Source of the DNA: Amaricoccus sp003258405
Lineage (GTDB): Bacteria > Pseudomonadota > Alphaproteobacteria > Rhodobacterales > Rhodobacteraceae
Direction of reading: 5' to 3'
NCBI RefSeq assembly: GCF_043226085.1
Contig: NZ_CP171225.1
Location: 2,480,001-2,544,000, forward strand
Length of the DNA: 64,000 bases
Under the pieces are notes generated by a model that was not told the origin of the DNA, searched no databases, and was given only the letters and a program-made list of their open reading frames with translations. Positions 56,552 through 64,000 of the stretch are shown piece after piece. The position numbers were made by a program, and so were the translations under genes. Each line of letters opens with the position of its first letter. The first letter of the stretch is position 1.

Positions 56552-56747
56552 GCTGGGCATCTCCGCTCGGGTGCGTCGAGGGGGGATTGAACCGGAGCCC
56601 GCCACGCCCCGCAACCCCGTGATCGGGCGATCGGCGGGCCGCCGCGCCCGCGCGGCCCGGCCGGGCAGGGAGGCGGGCATCCCCCTGCCGTTCATGATAT
56701 GTTAACTACGAAAATCCAATGATTTCAAAGCCGTTTTTTCGTTTTCA

Positions 56748-56770
56748 CGGTGAAACGCCCCTTTTCACCG
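56748..56770. other. Hairpin downstream of macB
   Basis: CGGTGAAA and TTTCACCG pair around CGCCCCT. It is 9 bp past the macB stop, on the side expected for its terminator, but no U-tract follows on the minus strand. Confidence 0.4.
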
Positions 56771-56778
56771 TCGCGGCC

Positions 56779-58728
56779 TCATCCCTGGCTGAGCGCTGCG
56801 ACCGGATCGAGCCGCGAGGCGCTACGTGCGGGCATGTAGCCGAAGGTGATCCCGATCAGGCTCGCGCAGGCCACCGCGCCGAGGATCGGCCCGGTCGAAT
56901 AGATCAGCGTGAAGCTCGACCCCGCCGCCGCAAAGAGCGGCCCGAGCCCGAGCGCCAGCCCCACCCCGAGCACCCCGCCGAGCAGACAGACCACCACCGC
57001 CTCCACGAGGAACTGCCGGAGGATGTCCTGCTGCCGCGCGCCCACCGCCATGCGGACCCCGATCTCCGAAACCCGTTCCGAGACCGAGACCAGCATGATG
57101 TTCATCACCCCGATCCCGCCCACGACAAGCGAGATGAGCGCGATCGCCGCGATGAGCAGTGTAAGGGTTTCCGTCGTCGCGGTGATGGTCTGGCGGATGT
57201 CGTCGGTATTGATGACGAAGAAGTCCTTCACCCCGTGCCGCCGGGTCAGAAGCTCGGTCACCGCCGTTTCGGCCAGCGCCACATCCGTGTCGTCCGCCAC
57301 CTTGAGCGTGATCGAGCGCAGCGTGGTCGAGCCGACGATGCGCGACTGGACGGTCGTGTAGGGCAGAAAGGCGCGCAGACTGCCCGCCGGCCCCATCATG
57401 CCCGAGGTATCGGCGACCCCGATCACCCGTGCCGGCACCTTGTCGAGCAGGATGACCTCGCCCAGCACCTCCTCGGAGGTCCTGCCGGGAAAGAGCGCAT
57501 CCCGCGTGCCCGTGTCGATCACCGCGACCTGGGCCAGATCGGCGATATCGGCCGGCTCGAGCAGGCTTCCGGCCACCAGCTTCACCCCGCGCGCCTCGAA
57601 ATAGCCCGCGCCGACGCCATTTGCCTGCACCGTCGCCTCGATATTGTCCCGCCGCGCCCGCGTGCTCGCGGTCACGCTCGGCGTCACCGCCGCGGCATAG
57701 GGCTGCCGCGCGATCTCGTCGGCGTCGGCGATCACCAGGCTCCGGACCTTGTTCGAGCGCACGTCGCCGAAGCTCTCGCCGGGAAAGATCTCGAGCGTGT
57801 TGGTCCCGAGGCTGGAGATCTCGGCCAGCACCTTCTGCCGCGATCCCTCGCCGAGCGCGACGACCGAGATCACCGAGGCGATGCCGATGATGATCCCGAG
57901 CATGGTGAGGAAGGTCCGGAGCTTGTGGGCCCGCATGGTCAGGAGCGCCATGCGGAAGAGCTCGCCGAACCGGCCAAGCCCGAACCCGCCCTCCGCACCC
58001 CGCCGCACCGCCTGCCCGATCCGGGGCAGGGGCGCGTCCCCGAGGGTGCGGTCGCTGATGATCGCGCCGTCGCGCAGCTCGATGATCCGCCCGGCGCGTT
58101 TCGCGATCTCCATGTCATGGGTGACGAGAATGACCGTCCGGCCCTCGGCATGGAGCTCGCTGAGAATGTTCAGCACCTCCGCCCCGCTCCGGCTGTCGAG
58201 CGCGCCGGTCGGTTCGTCGGCGAGGATCACCTCGGCATCGTTCATCAGCGCGCGCGCGATCGAGACCCGCTGCTGCTGCCCGCCCGAAAGCTGGCCCGGC
58301 CGGTACTGCCGCCGCTCGCCCATCCCCAGCCGCTCGAGCAGCGCGCGGGCCCGGTCCGCGCGCGCCTCGGCCGGCCGGTCGGCATAGATCGCCGGCATCT
58401 CGACGTTTTCCTGCGCGGTGAGCTCCGGGAGCAGGTGATAGCGCTGGAAGATGAAGCCGATGTGCTCCCGCCGCAGCGCGGCCAGCTCGTCGGCATCGAG
58501 ATGCGCGGTCTCGCGCCCGGCAAAGCGGTAGGTGCCGGTGCTCGGCTGATCGAGCCCGCCGAGAATGTTCATCAGCGTCGACTTGCCCGAGCCCGAGGCC
58601 CCGACGATCGCGATCATCTCACCGGCCCGGATGTCGAGATCGACATCGCGGAGCACGGAGACCATTCGCTCGCCCGAAGGATAGGCGCGCGAAATGCCGC
58701 GGAGCGAGATAAGCGGTGCGCTGGCCAT
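56779..58728 (-). CDS. macB: MacB-type ABC exporter (ATPase plus permease)
   Basis: A 649-residue fusion. The N-terminal ATPase (1-225) has Walker A GASGSGKST, signature LSGGQQQRVSIARAL and Walker B VILADEPTGALD. The C-terminal part has one helix near residue 275, a large periplasmic domain, and three helices at the end, as in E. coli MacB. MacAB-TolC exports macrolides, lipopeptides and other compounds. The partner MacA-type gene is 12 bp upstream on the same strand. No outer-membrane channel gene is in the window. Confidence 0.92.
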   Translation of the reverse strand: MASAPLISLRGISRAYPSGERMVSVLRDVDLDIRAGEMIAIVGASGSGKSTLMNILGGLDQPSTGTYRFAGRETAHLDADELAALRREHIGFIFQRYHLLPELTAQENVEMPAIYADRPAEARADRARALLERLGMGERRQYRPGQLSGGQQQRVSIARALMNDAEVILADEPTGALDSRSGAEVLNILSELHAEGRTVILVTHDMEIAKRAGRIIELRDGAIISDRTLGDAPLPRIGQAVRRGAEGGFGLGRFGELFRMALLTMRAHKLRTFLTMLGIIIGIASVISVVALGEGSRQKVLAEISSLGTNTLEIFPGESFGDVRSNKVRSLVIADADEIARQPYAAAVTPSVTASTRARRDNIEATVQANGVGAGYFEARGVKLVAGSLLEPADIADLAQVAVIDTGTRDALFPGRTSEEVLGEVILLDKVPARVIGVADTSGMMGPAGSLRAFLPYTTVQSRIVGSTTLRSITLKVADDTDVALAETAVTELLTRRHGVKDFFVINTDDIRQTITATTETLTLLIAAIALISLVVGGIGVMNIMLVSVSERVSEIGVRMAVGARQQDILRQFLVEAVVVCLLGGVLGVGLALGLGPLFAAAGSSFTLIYSTGPILGAVACASLIGITFGYMPARSASRLDPVAALSQG

Positions 58729-58740
58729 GCCGTCTTTCCC

Positions 58741-60030
58741 TCAGAGCCCCATCGGCGCGCGCGGCATGCGCGGCCCGGCGGCCGGAGCACTCCCTGCGCC
58801 GGTGCCCGTGCCGATGACCACACGTTCGCCCTCGGAAAGCCCGCTGCGCACCTCGGCATTGCTCCTGTCCATGACGCCGGTCTCGACCCGGCGGGTGCTG
58901 ATCGTGCCATCCGGCCCGAGAACCTGCACGGTGCGGCTGCCGTCCGCTGCTGCGGGGCCGAGCGCCGTGAGGGGAATCGCAAGCACGTCCGGGGCGCTCG
59001 CGTGCACCACATGGACCTCCGCGGTCATGTAGGTGCGCAGATGCCGGTCGGGGTTCGGCACCTCGAAGATCCCGTCGTAATAGATCGCGCTCGTGCTGGT
59101 CGACGAGGCGGAGGCGGTGCCGGTGAGACCGAGGCTCGAATCCTCGGTGATCGACTCGGGCGCGGGCGCAATCGAGGCAAGACTCGCGGAATAGCGCGTG
59201 CCGCGATCGCCCAGGATGGTGAAATAGACCTCCTGACCGGGCGCGACGCGGGTCACATCGGCCTCGGAAATCTCGGCATGGACCGCCATCGTGTCGAGAT
59301 CGCCGAGCACGACGATGGTGGGCGTGGTCTGGGCGGCGTTGACCGTCTGGCCCTGCTGGGCACTGACCGCGAGCACGGTTCCGTCGATCGGGGCGGTGAT
59401 GCGGGTATAGCCGAGATTGACCCGCGCGGTCTCGATGGCAACCTCGGCCGCGGCGATCCCAGCATCGAGCGCCTCGATCTGCGCCTTGGTGACCGCGACA
59501 TCGCCCTGGGCGGTTTCGAGATCGGCCTGCGCAATCGTCCGCCGGTCGGCCAGCGCCGTCTGGCGGGCGAGTGTGCGCTCGAGATTGCCGAGCGTGGCTT
59601 CCTTCTCCGCCTTCTGGGCCTTTACCTCGGCGAGCGATGCCTCGGCGGTGCGGAGCGCGTTCTTCTGGGGGATCGAGTCGATTTCGGCGATGAGATCGCC
59701 GGCCTTCACCTCGTCGCCGATCGCCACGGCGAGACGGGTGATCCGGCCCGAGACCTGCGCCCCGACCGCGACGAGCCGGGCGGGTTTCAGCACGCCGGTC
59801 GCCAGCACGGCATCCTCTATGTCGCCACGCACCACCGGCGCGGTCATGACCTCCGGGCCGGGCGCGCCCGCGAGGCTTGCACGGTAGGCGATACCGCCAC
59901 CGAGCAGGAGGGCGAGGAGGGCGGCAAGGCCAGCGGCGCGCCGCCAGCGCCGCCGCGCGCCCGGCCTTGTCTGCGCAGTCGTGTCGTCCGAAGGCGCGTC
60001 CATGCCCGGTACCGGCCGTATGTGCTTCAT
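58741..60030 (-). CDS. macA: MacA-type periplasmic adaptor
   Basis: A 429-residue membrane-fusion protein. One N-terminal helix (about 33-52) is followed by lipoyl-like half-motifs (VGAQVSGRITRLAVAIGDEVKAG), an alpha-helical hairpin (about 105-180), a beta-barrel and a membrane-proximal domain. It connects MacB to an outer-membrane channel. I chose the ATG at 60030 because of GAGG six bases upstream; one at 60042 is possible. It is 86 bp after the hybrid kinase gene. Confidence 0.9.
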   Translation of the reverse strand: MKHIRPVPGMDAPSDDTTAQTRPGARRRWRRAAGLAALLALLLGGGIAYRASLAGAPGPEVMTAPVVRGDIEDAVLATGVLKPARLVAVGAQVSGRITRLAVAIGDEVKAGDLIAEIDSIPQKNALRTAEASLAEVKAQKAEKEATLGNLERTLARQTALADRRTIAQADLETAQGDVAVTKAQIEALDAGIAAAEVAIETARVNLGYTRITAPIDGTVLAVSAQQGQTVNAAQTTPTIVVLGDLDTMAVHAEISEADVTRVAPGQEVYFTILGDRGTRYSASLASIAPAPESITEDSSLGLTGTASASSTSTSAIYYDGIFEVPNPDRHLRTYMTAEVHVVHASAPDVLAIPLTALGPAAADGSRTVQVLGPDGTISTRRVETGVMDRSNAEVRSGLSEGERVVIGTGTGAGSAPAAGPRMPRAPMGL

Positions 60031-60116
60031 CGATCGCCTCATCTTCCTGTCGCCGCAGGATTCACGCGCCGGATCGCCATTTCCGGCGGCGGCTCATGGA
60101 GACGTGATCGGTGGCG

Positions 60117-62300
60117 TCAGGCGGACCGGATGAGCGGGGTTTCGGCCACACCCCGGACGAGCCTCTCCATCCGCGCAAGCTGGTCCGCGAAGTCGGGGCT
60201 GAGGCTGCGCATGTCCTGCGCGAGTTCGGCGATCTCCTCGAGCCCGAGGGTCAGGGCCGATCCCTTGAGGGAGTGGAGCTCGCGCTCGATCTGCGTCTCG
60301 CAGAGGGTGCCCCGGATCACGTCGAGACGCTGCTGGGCATCCTCGATGAAGGCCAGAAGCAGCTCCTGGTAGGTTTCGGCCCCGAGTTCCTCGATCAGCG
60401 CGGCGCGGTAGTCCGAAACCGACCGCCGTTCGACGGTTTCCGCCGGTTGGGGTTCGGGATCCTCGGCCACGGGCGGGGCCGGCTCGATCTCGGCGCGCTG
60501 GCGGAGCCGCGGGCAGAGCATCTCGATCAGCTTGGGTCGGGTCACGGGCTTTGGCATGAAGTCGTTCATCCCTGCATCGAGGCAAGCCATGCGGTCGGAG
60601 GTGAAGGCATTCGCCGTAAGCCCGATGATCGCGCCGGCGTAACTCTCGTTCCGCAGGCGGCGGGTGGTCTCGAGCCCGTCCAGAATGGGCATCTGCATGT
60701 CCATGAAAACGACGTCGAACACCTCTTCGTCGAGGATCCGCAAGGCCTCGGCACCATTCTCCGCCGTGCGTGTCTCGACACCAAGGCGTGTGAGAAGGCT
60801 GCAGGCGACCTCGCGGTTGATGGCATTGTCGTCCACGACGAGAATGCGCCCCTCGAAGCGGGTCTCTTCGTTTGGCTGGCTTGGGGCTTCGGGCCAGCGG
60901 GGCAAGGCCTCGCCGATCGGCGAGGCCGGCACCTCGAAGCCGAAGAGCGTGCCTTCGCCCGGCACCGAATGGACATCGAAGCCGCCGCCGATGGCCTCGA
61001 CGAGCCGCTTGCTGATGGCGAGCCCGAGCCCGGTGCCGCCGAACCGCCGCGTGTAGCTGGCGTCGACCTGGCTGAACTCCTTGAAGAGCTTGGGTATCGC
61101 CTCGGGCGGGATGCCGACGCCGGTATCCTCGACCTCGAAGCGCAGGTTGTCCGGGCCGCGACGCGTGACCCGCACATGGACGGAGCCTTCAGGGGTGAAC
61201 TTGATCGCGTTGCTCACGAGATTGATGAGCACCTGGCGCAGCCGGGCGGGGTCGCTGTGAAGCGAGATGTCGGGGCTTTCGAAGGTGAGCTGGAGGCCGC
61301 GTTCGGCGGCGCGGGGGATCATGATGTCGCCGAGCGCATCCATCACTTCGGAAAGGTTGAAGGTGACAAGGTTCACCTCCACCAGACCCGACTCGAGCTT
61401 CGAGAAGTCGAGAATGTCGTTGATGACGTCGAGGAGGTGATCGCCCGCAAGGCGTATGGTGCTGAGCTGGCGCGCCTGAGGAATGCTCAGGCGCGTATGC
61501 GAGAGGACTTCGGCCATGCCGATGATGCCGCTGAGCGGCGTGCGGATCTCGTGGCTCATCGAGGCGAGAAATGCCGACTTGGCGCGGTTGCCGGCCTCGG
61601 CCGCTTCGCGGGCCCGCTGGTTGCGTTCGCTGATCCTGGCAATTTCCCGCCCGGCTCGGGAGATCTGCATGAGCTGCATCAACAGGAGGCCGACGAGAAG
61701 CCCGAGCACGATCATGAGAAGGGTGACGCTGAAGGCGATCCGGTCGTGGAGTGTCGAGGTCTCGGCGCGTGCCGCGACACTGGCCTCGTTGTTGGCGGCG
61801 TTGGTGTGGAGTGTCAGCTTTTCCGTCGCCCTGCGAATCGCCTGCGCCTGCCCGTAGAGCATCGGCAGCGCGGCGATGAGCGCGTCGTTGTCGGCAAGGG
61901 AGTCGATTTCCGGCGCAAGGCCGAAGATCGAGTCGGCAACGCCCGAAACGCTGTCCTCCACGTCAGCGCCGGGCCCGAACGAGATCGAAAATTGCGCTTC
62001 GGAGAGAATGCCCGCCCGGCTGTAGAGCACGTCATAGCGGGTGCGGAGCTCGTTGAGGGTCTTCGGCGTCGGCGATCGCATGGCGACGAGGACCGATTCC
62101 ACGAAGCGTCCGGCTTCCCGATCGGCCTGGAACGAGGCCCAGAGCGCGCTTTCCCGAGCACTTGCCTCCTCGCCGCGATGACGTTCGTTGAGCGAGAGAT
62201 ACATCGTGACGATCGCAACGAAGATCGCCACGGCGCAGGCAAGCCCGAGCACGACAATCCACGTCCCCAGGCTGCGCAGGCGGAATTGGCGCTCCCACAT
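60117..62300 (-). CDS. Hybrid histidine kinase with receiver and Hpt domains
   Basis: A 727-residue membrane kinase. Helix 1 (12-34) and helix 2 (188-212) bracket a 150-residue periplasmic domain; the dimerisation/phosphoacceptor H250 is in SMSHEIRTPLSG, the ATPase has DTGVGIP and GTGLGLAIS, the receiver Asp534 is in FMDMQMP with Lys584, and the Hpt histidine is His676 in HSLKGSA. It can run a four-step phosphorelay. The likely output is the HD-GYP regulator encoded upstream in the same operon. The signal is unknown. Confidence 0.93.
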   Translation of the reverse strand: MWERQFRLRSLGTWIVVLGLACAVAIFVAIVTMYLSLNERHRGEEASARESALWASFQADREAGRFVESVLVAMRSPTPKTLNELRTRYDVLYSRAGILSEAQFSISFGPGADVEDSVSGVADSIFGLAPEIDSLADNDALIAALPMLYGQAQAIRRATEKLTLHTNAANNEASVAARAETSTLHDRIAFSVTLLMIVLGLLVGLLLMQLMQISRAGREIARISERNQRAREAAEAGNRAKSAFLASMSHEIRTPLSGIIGMAEVLSHTRLSIPQARQLSTIRLAGDHLLDVINDILDFSKLESGLVEVNLVTFNLSEVMDALGDIMIPRAAERGLQLTFESPDISLHSDPARLRQVLINLVSNAIKFTPEGSVHVRVTRRGPDNLRFEVEDTGVGIPPEAIPKLFKEFSQVDASYTRRFGGTGLGLAISKRLVEAIGGGFDVHSVPGEGTLFGFEVPASPIGEALPRWPEAPSQPNEETRFEGRILVVDDNAINREVACSLLTRLGVETRTAENGAEALRILDEEVFDVVFMDMQMPILDGLETTRRLRNESYAGAIIGLTANAFTSDRMACLDAGMNDFMPKPVTRPKLIEMLCPRLRQRAEIEPAPPVAEDPEPQPAETVERRSVSDYRAALIEELGAETYQELLLAFIEDAQQRLDVIRGTLCETQIERELHSLKGSALTLGLEEIAELAQDMRSLSPDFADQLARMERLVRGVAETPLIRSA

Positions 62301-62316
62301 GGCGGTGCTGCCGGGG

Positions 62317-62823
62317 CTAGAAGATCTCGATCGAGGTCACCTGCCACACCGAGCGACCGAAGTACTTCTCGTTGTAGAGCTCAGGCGCCTTGTCGAACGG
62401 ATAGATCACGAATCCCGGGCCCTTTTCGCGCACGGACAGGGTGGCGCCGTCGATGCGGGTGGCGAGGATGACGGGGTAGTCCTCGATATCGCTGACGGGG
62501 ATCTCGGCCGAATAGTCATTCACGGCCGTCACGCGCAGCGCCTTGCCATGCGCGCCGACAGCCTCGAGGATCGCCGAGATCAGCGGTCCGGAAAAGGTGC
62601 GGGAATCGTCGTACCAGGGGGTCCTGCCGGTGACGCTGTCCTGCGGCAGCGCGTCGAGCATCGCGAGGTCGAACTCCGCACCATCCGGCGCGTTCGTATT
62701 GTCGATGGCTCCCGAGACGGTGAGGACAACCCGGTCCTCGGGCGCGGCCAGCTCCCCGGCGAGGGAGGGGCATGCGAAGGCGATGGCGGCAAGGAGGCCG
62801 AGTGAAAGACGCTTGAGGTTCAT
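62317..62823 (-). CDS. Periplasmic protein resembling a molybdopterin oxidoreductase, no cysteine
   Basis: A 168-residue exported protein: signal peptide (1-23), then a domain resembling the SUOX/molybdopterin-oxidoreductase fold (VTAVNDYSAEIPVSDIEDYPVILATRIDG). After the signal peptide there is not a single cysteine, so the cysteine that ligates molybdenum in true enzymes is absent and catalysis is unlikely. It lies between a response-regulator gene (37 bp) and a hybrid kinase gene (16 bp), so a role as a periplasmic sensor partner is my inference. Confidence 0.75.
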   Translation of the reverse strand: MNLKRLSLGLLAAIAFACPSLAGELAAPEDRVVLTVSGAIDNTNAPDGAEFDLAMLDALPQDSVTGRTPWYDDSRTFSGPLISAILEAVGAHGKALRVTAVNDYSAEIPVSDIEDYPVILATRIDGATLSVREKGPGFVIYPFDKAPELYNEKYFGRSVWQVTSIEIF

Positions 62824-62860
62824 CTGACTGCTCCGGTTGGTTTTGGCGATAGGCGATCGC

Positions 62861-63907
62861 TCAGGCGGCCGAGCTCGCTTCCGGGCTCGGGGTCATGTAG
62901 GCGACGATGCGGCTCCAGCCCTTGTCAAAGGCGACGACGCAGCGGGGGTCGAAATGTTGTCCGGTTCCGGCGAGGATCTCGTCATGCGCCTCTTCCAGGC
63001 TCCAGGCCTCCTTGTAGGGCCGGACGGTGCAGAGGGCGTCGAAGACATCGGCGATCGCCGCAATCCTGCCCTCGATGGGAATTGCCTCGCCCGCGAGCCC
63101 GTCGGGATAGCCGGTGCCATCCCAGCGTTCATGGTGTGACTTGGCGATGCACTCCGCGACGCGCAGCAGGTTGCTCTTGCCATCTGCCAGAATCGCGGCG
63201 CCGAAGGTCACATGCTCGCGCATCGCGGCGGTTTCGGCGGGGTCGAGACTGCCCGGCTTCATGAGGATCGCGTCGGGAACGCCGATCTTGCCGACATCAT
63301 GCAGGGGCGCGGCGAGATAGATGTCGCGGCAATGCTCGGGATCGAGCCCGAGCTCCTCGGCGATGATGCGCGAGATCGTCGCGACGCGGTTGATATGCTC
63401 GCCGGTTCCGCCATCGCGGTATTCGATGGCACGGGCCAGCCGCCAGATCATCTCTTCCTCGCGCTCAAGCAGGTTGCGCGTCGCCTGCTCGACCTTGCGC
63501 ATGAGCCAGTTGGCGCGGTCGGCGAGCTCGACCTGCGCCTGGCGCAGCTTGAGCAGATTGGTCGCGCGGACCTTGAGTTCGTCGGGATCGACAGGCCGGG
63601 TGAGAAAATCGGTCGCTCCGGCCTCGATGGCGGCGATGCGCAGCGCCCGCTCGCAATCGACGGTGATCATCACAACCGGCACATGCGCATTCTGCGGGTT
63701 GTCCCGGAAGCGCTTGATGAACTCCACGCCGTTCATCCTGGGCATGCTGTAATCGACCAGCACGAGGTCGCAGACCGTGCGGTTGGCGAAGGCGAGCGCT
63801 TCCTCGGGATCATTCAGCGCGGAGACGCAGCTTTGCAGAACCCGCGACACGATCGACTTCAGCACCGTGAGATTGATGGCATTGTCATCCACCACGAGTA
63901 TGTGCAT
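62861..63907 (-). CDS. HD-GYP response regulator (cyclic-di-GMP phosphodiesterase)
   Basis: A 348-residue protein with an N-terminal receiver (Asp52 in VDYSMPRMNG) and a C-terminal HD-GYP domain (HD at 203-204 in LHDVGKIG; HHERWDGTGYP at 258-268). HD-GYP enzymes degrade cyclic-di-GMP. The receiver lysine that normally stabilises the phosphorylated state is replaced by Arg104 (FLTRPVD). It leads the leftward signalling operon. ATG at 63907; the upstream 93 bp to the window edge hold the promoter. Confidence 0.92.
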   Translation of the reverse strand: MHILVVDDNAINLTVLKSIVSRVLQSCVSALNDPEEALAFANRTVCDLVLVDYSMPRMNGVEFIKRFRDNPQNAHVPVVMITVDCERALRIAAIEAGATDFLTRPVDPDELKVRATNLLKLRQAQVELADRANWLMRKVEQATRNLLEREEEMIWRLARAIEYRDGGTGEHINRVATISRIIAEELGLDPEHCRDIYLAAPLHDVGKIGVPDAILMKPGSLDPAETAAMREHVTFGAAILADGKSNLLRVAECIAKSHHERWDGTGYPDGLAGEAIPIEGRIAAIADVFDALCTVRPYKEAWSLEEAHDEILAGTGQHFDPRCVVAFDKGWSRIVAYMTPSPEASSAA

Positions 63908-64000
63908 TCCACGCCTCCCGACTATTATTCGTGCGGATATACGTGTACTAGTTGAAACAATCGTTATATCAGAGGTTTATTGACTAAGATTCGATTAATC

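Noticed and set aside
56741..56756. A parS-like sequence downstream of macB
   Set aside because: It reads TTTTCACGGTGAAAC with an extra base and changed ends, so it does not match the 16-bp parS.
56719..60372. A 1217-codon plus-strand open frame
   Set aside because: It is antisense to macB and macA; the sequence is low-complexity and unlike any protein.
60111..62471. A 786-codon plus-strand open frame
   Set aside because: It mirrors the hybrid kinase gene and has no family features.

Overview
This 64 kb window is chromosomal DNA of a GC-rich alphaproteobacterium. It is very probably a member of the Rhodobacterales (Rhodobacteraceae/Paracoccaceae). The reasons are the high-GC codon use and several gene orders typical of that group: kdsD-lptC-lptA-lptB-rpoN-hpf-ptsN; rho-mnmE-mnmG-rsmG-parA-parB with hemJ next to it; maf-aroE-coaE-dnaQ facing secB-fxsA; and timA-smr. 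I see no rRNA, CRISPR array, insertion sequence, integrase or phage gene. The window is mostly conserved core chromosome, with a more variable right end. Species cannot be assigned from the sequence alone.

Layout. Positions 1-12.6 kb hold the 5' end of argH, tlpA, a leftward unit (thioredoxin-TPR chaperone, Lon-like N domain, Trm112, TrmO), an HD hydrolase, a DMT transporter, a GT8 glycosyltransferase, ahcY, a membrane GGDEF-EAL protein, a small lipoprotein, a DUF808 membrane protein and a serine hydrolase. Positions 12.7-19 kb carry tRNA-Leu(CAG), RNase D and the envelope/nitrogen cluster kdsD-lptCAB-rpoN-hpf-ptsN, closed by a perfect 52-bp palindrome. From 19 to 23.6 kb lie galU, kdsB, cysQ, yciA, an SH3 protein and alkB. 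From 23.6 to 34 kb is a proteostasis and genome-maintenance block: dnaK-dnaJ, a divergent ECF sigma/Crp-Fnr pair, mutS, hrcA-grpE, rph and rdgB. hemW follows.

Positions 35-47 kb look like the chromosome origin. The leftward operon rho-mnmE-mnmG-rsmG-parA-parB contains two perfect parS sites inside coding sequence. hemJ borders a 0.56 kb gene-free tract with DnaA boxes, an AT-rich stretch and seven GANTC sites. Rightward maf-aroE-coaE-dnaQ begins on the other side. Genes next to this tract point away from it on both sides, as expected for co-directional replication and transcription. Further right are secB, fxsA, timA, smr, an inositol-phosphatase family gene and radC.

Positions 50.5-64 kb are more accessory: two MFS exporters, a retropepsin-RimK fusion protein, a TetR regulator, a fructosamine-kinase family protein with a low-molecular-weight phosphatase, a MacAB-type exporter, and a leftward signalling operon. 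That operon encodes an HD-GYP response regulator, a periplasmic protein resembling a molybdopterin oxidoreductase but without any cysteine after its signal peptide, and a hybrid histidine kinase with an Hpt domain. This three-gene unit is the best candidate here for a little-described system. The origin tract with its parS sites is the most informative structural feature.
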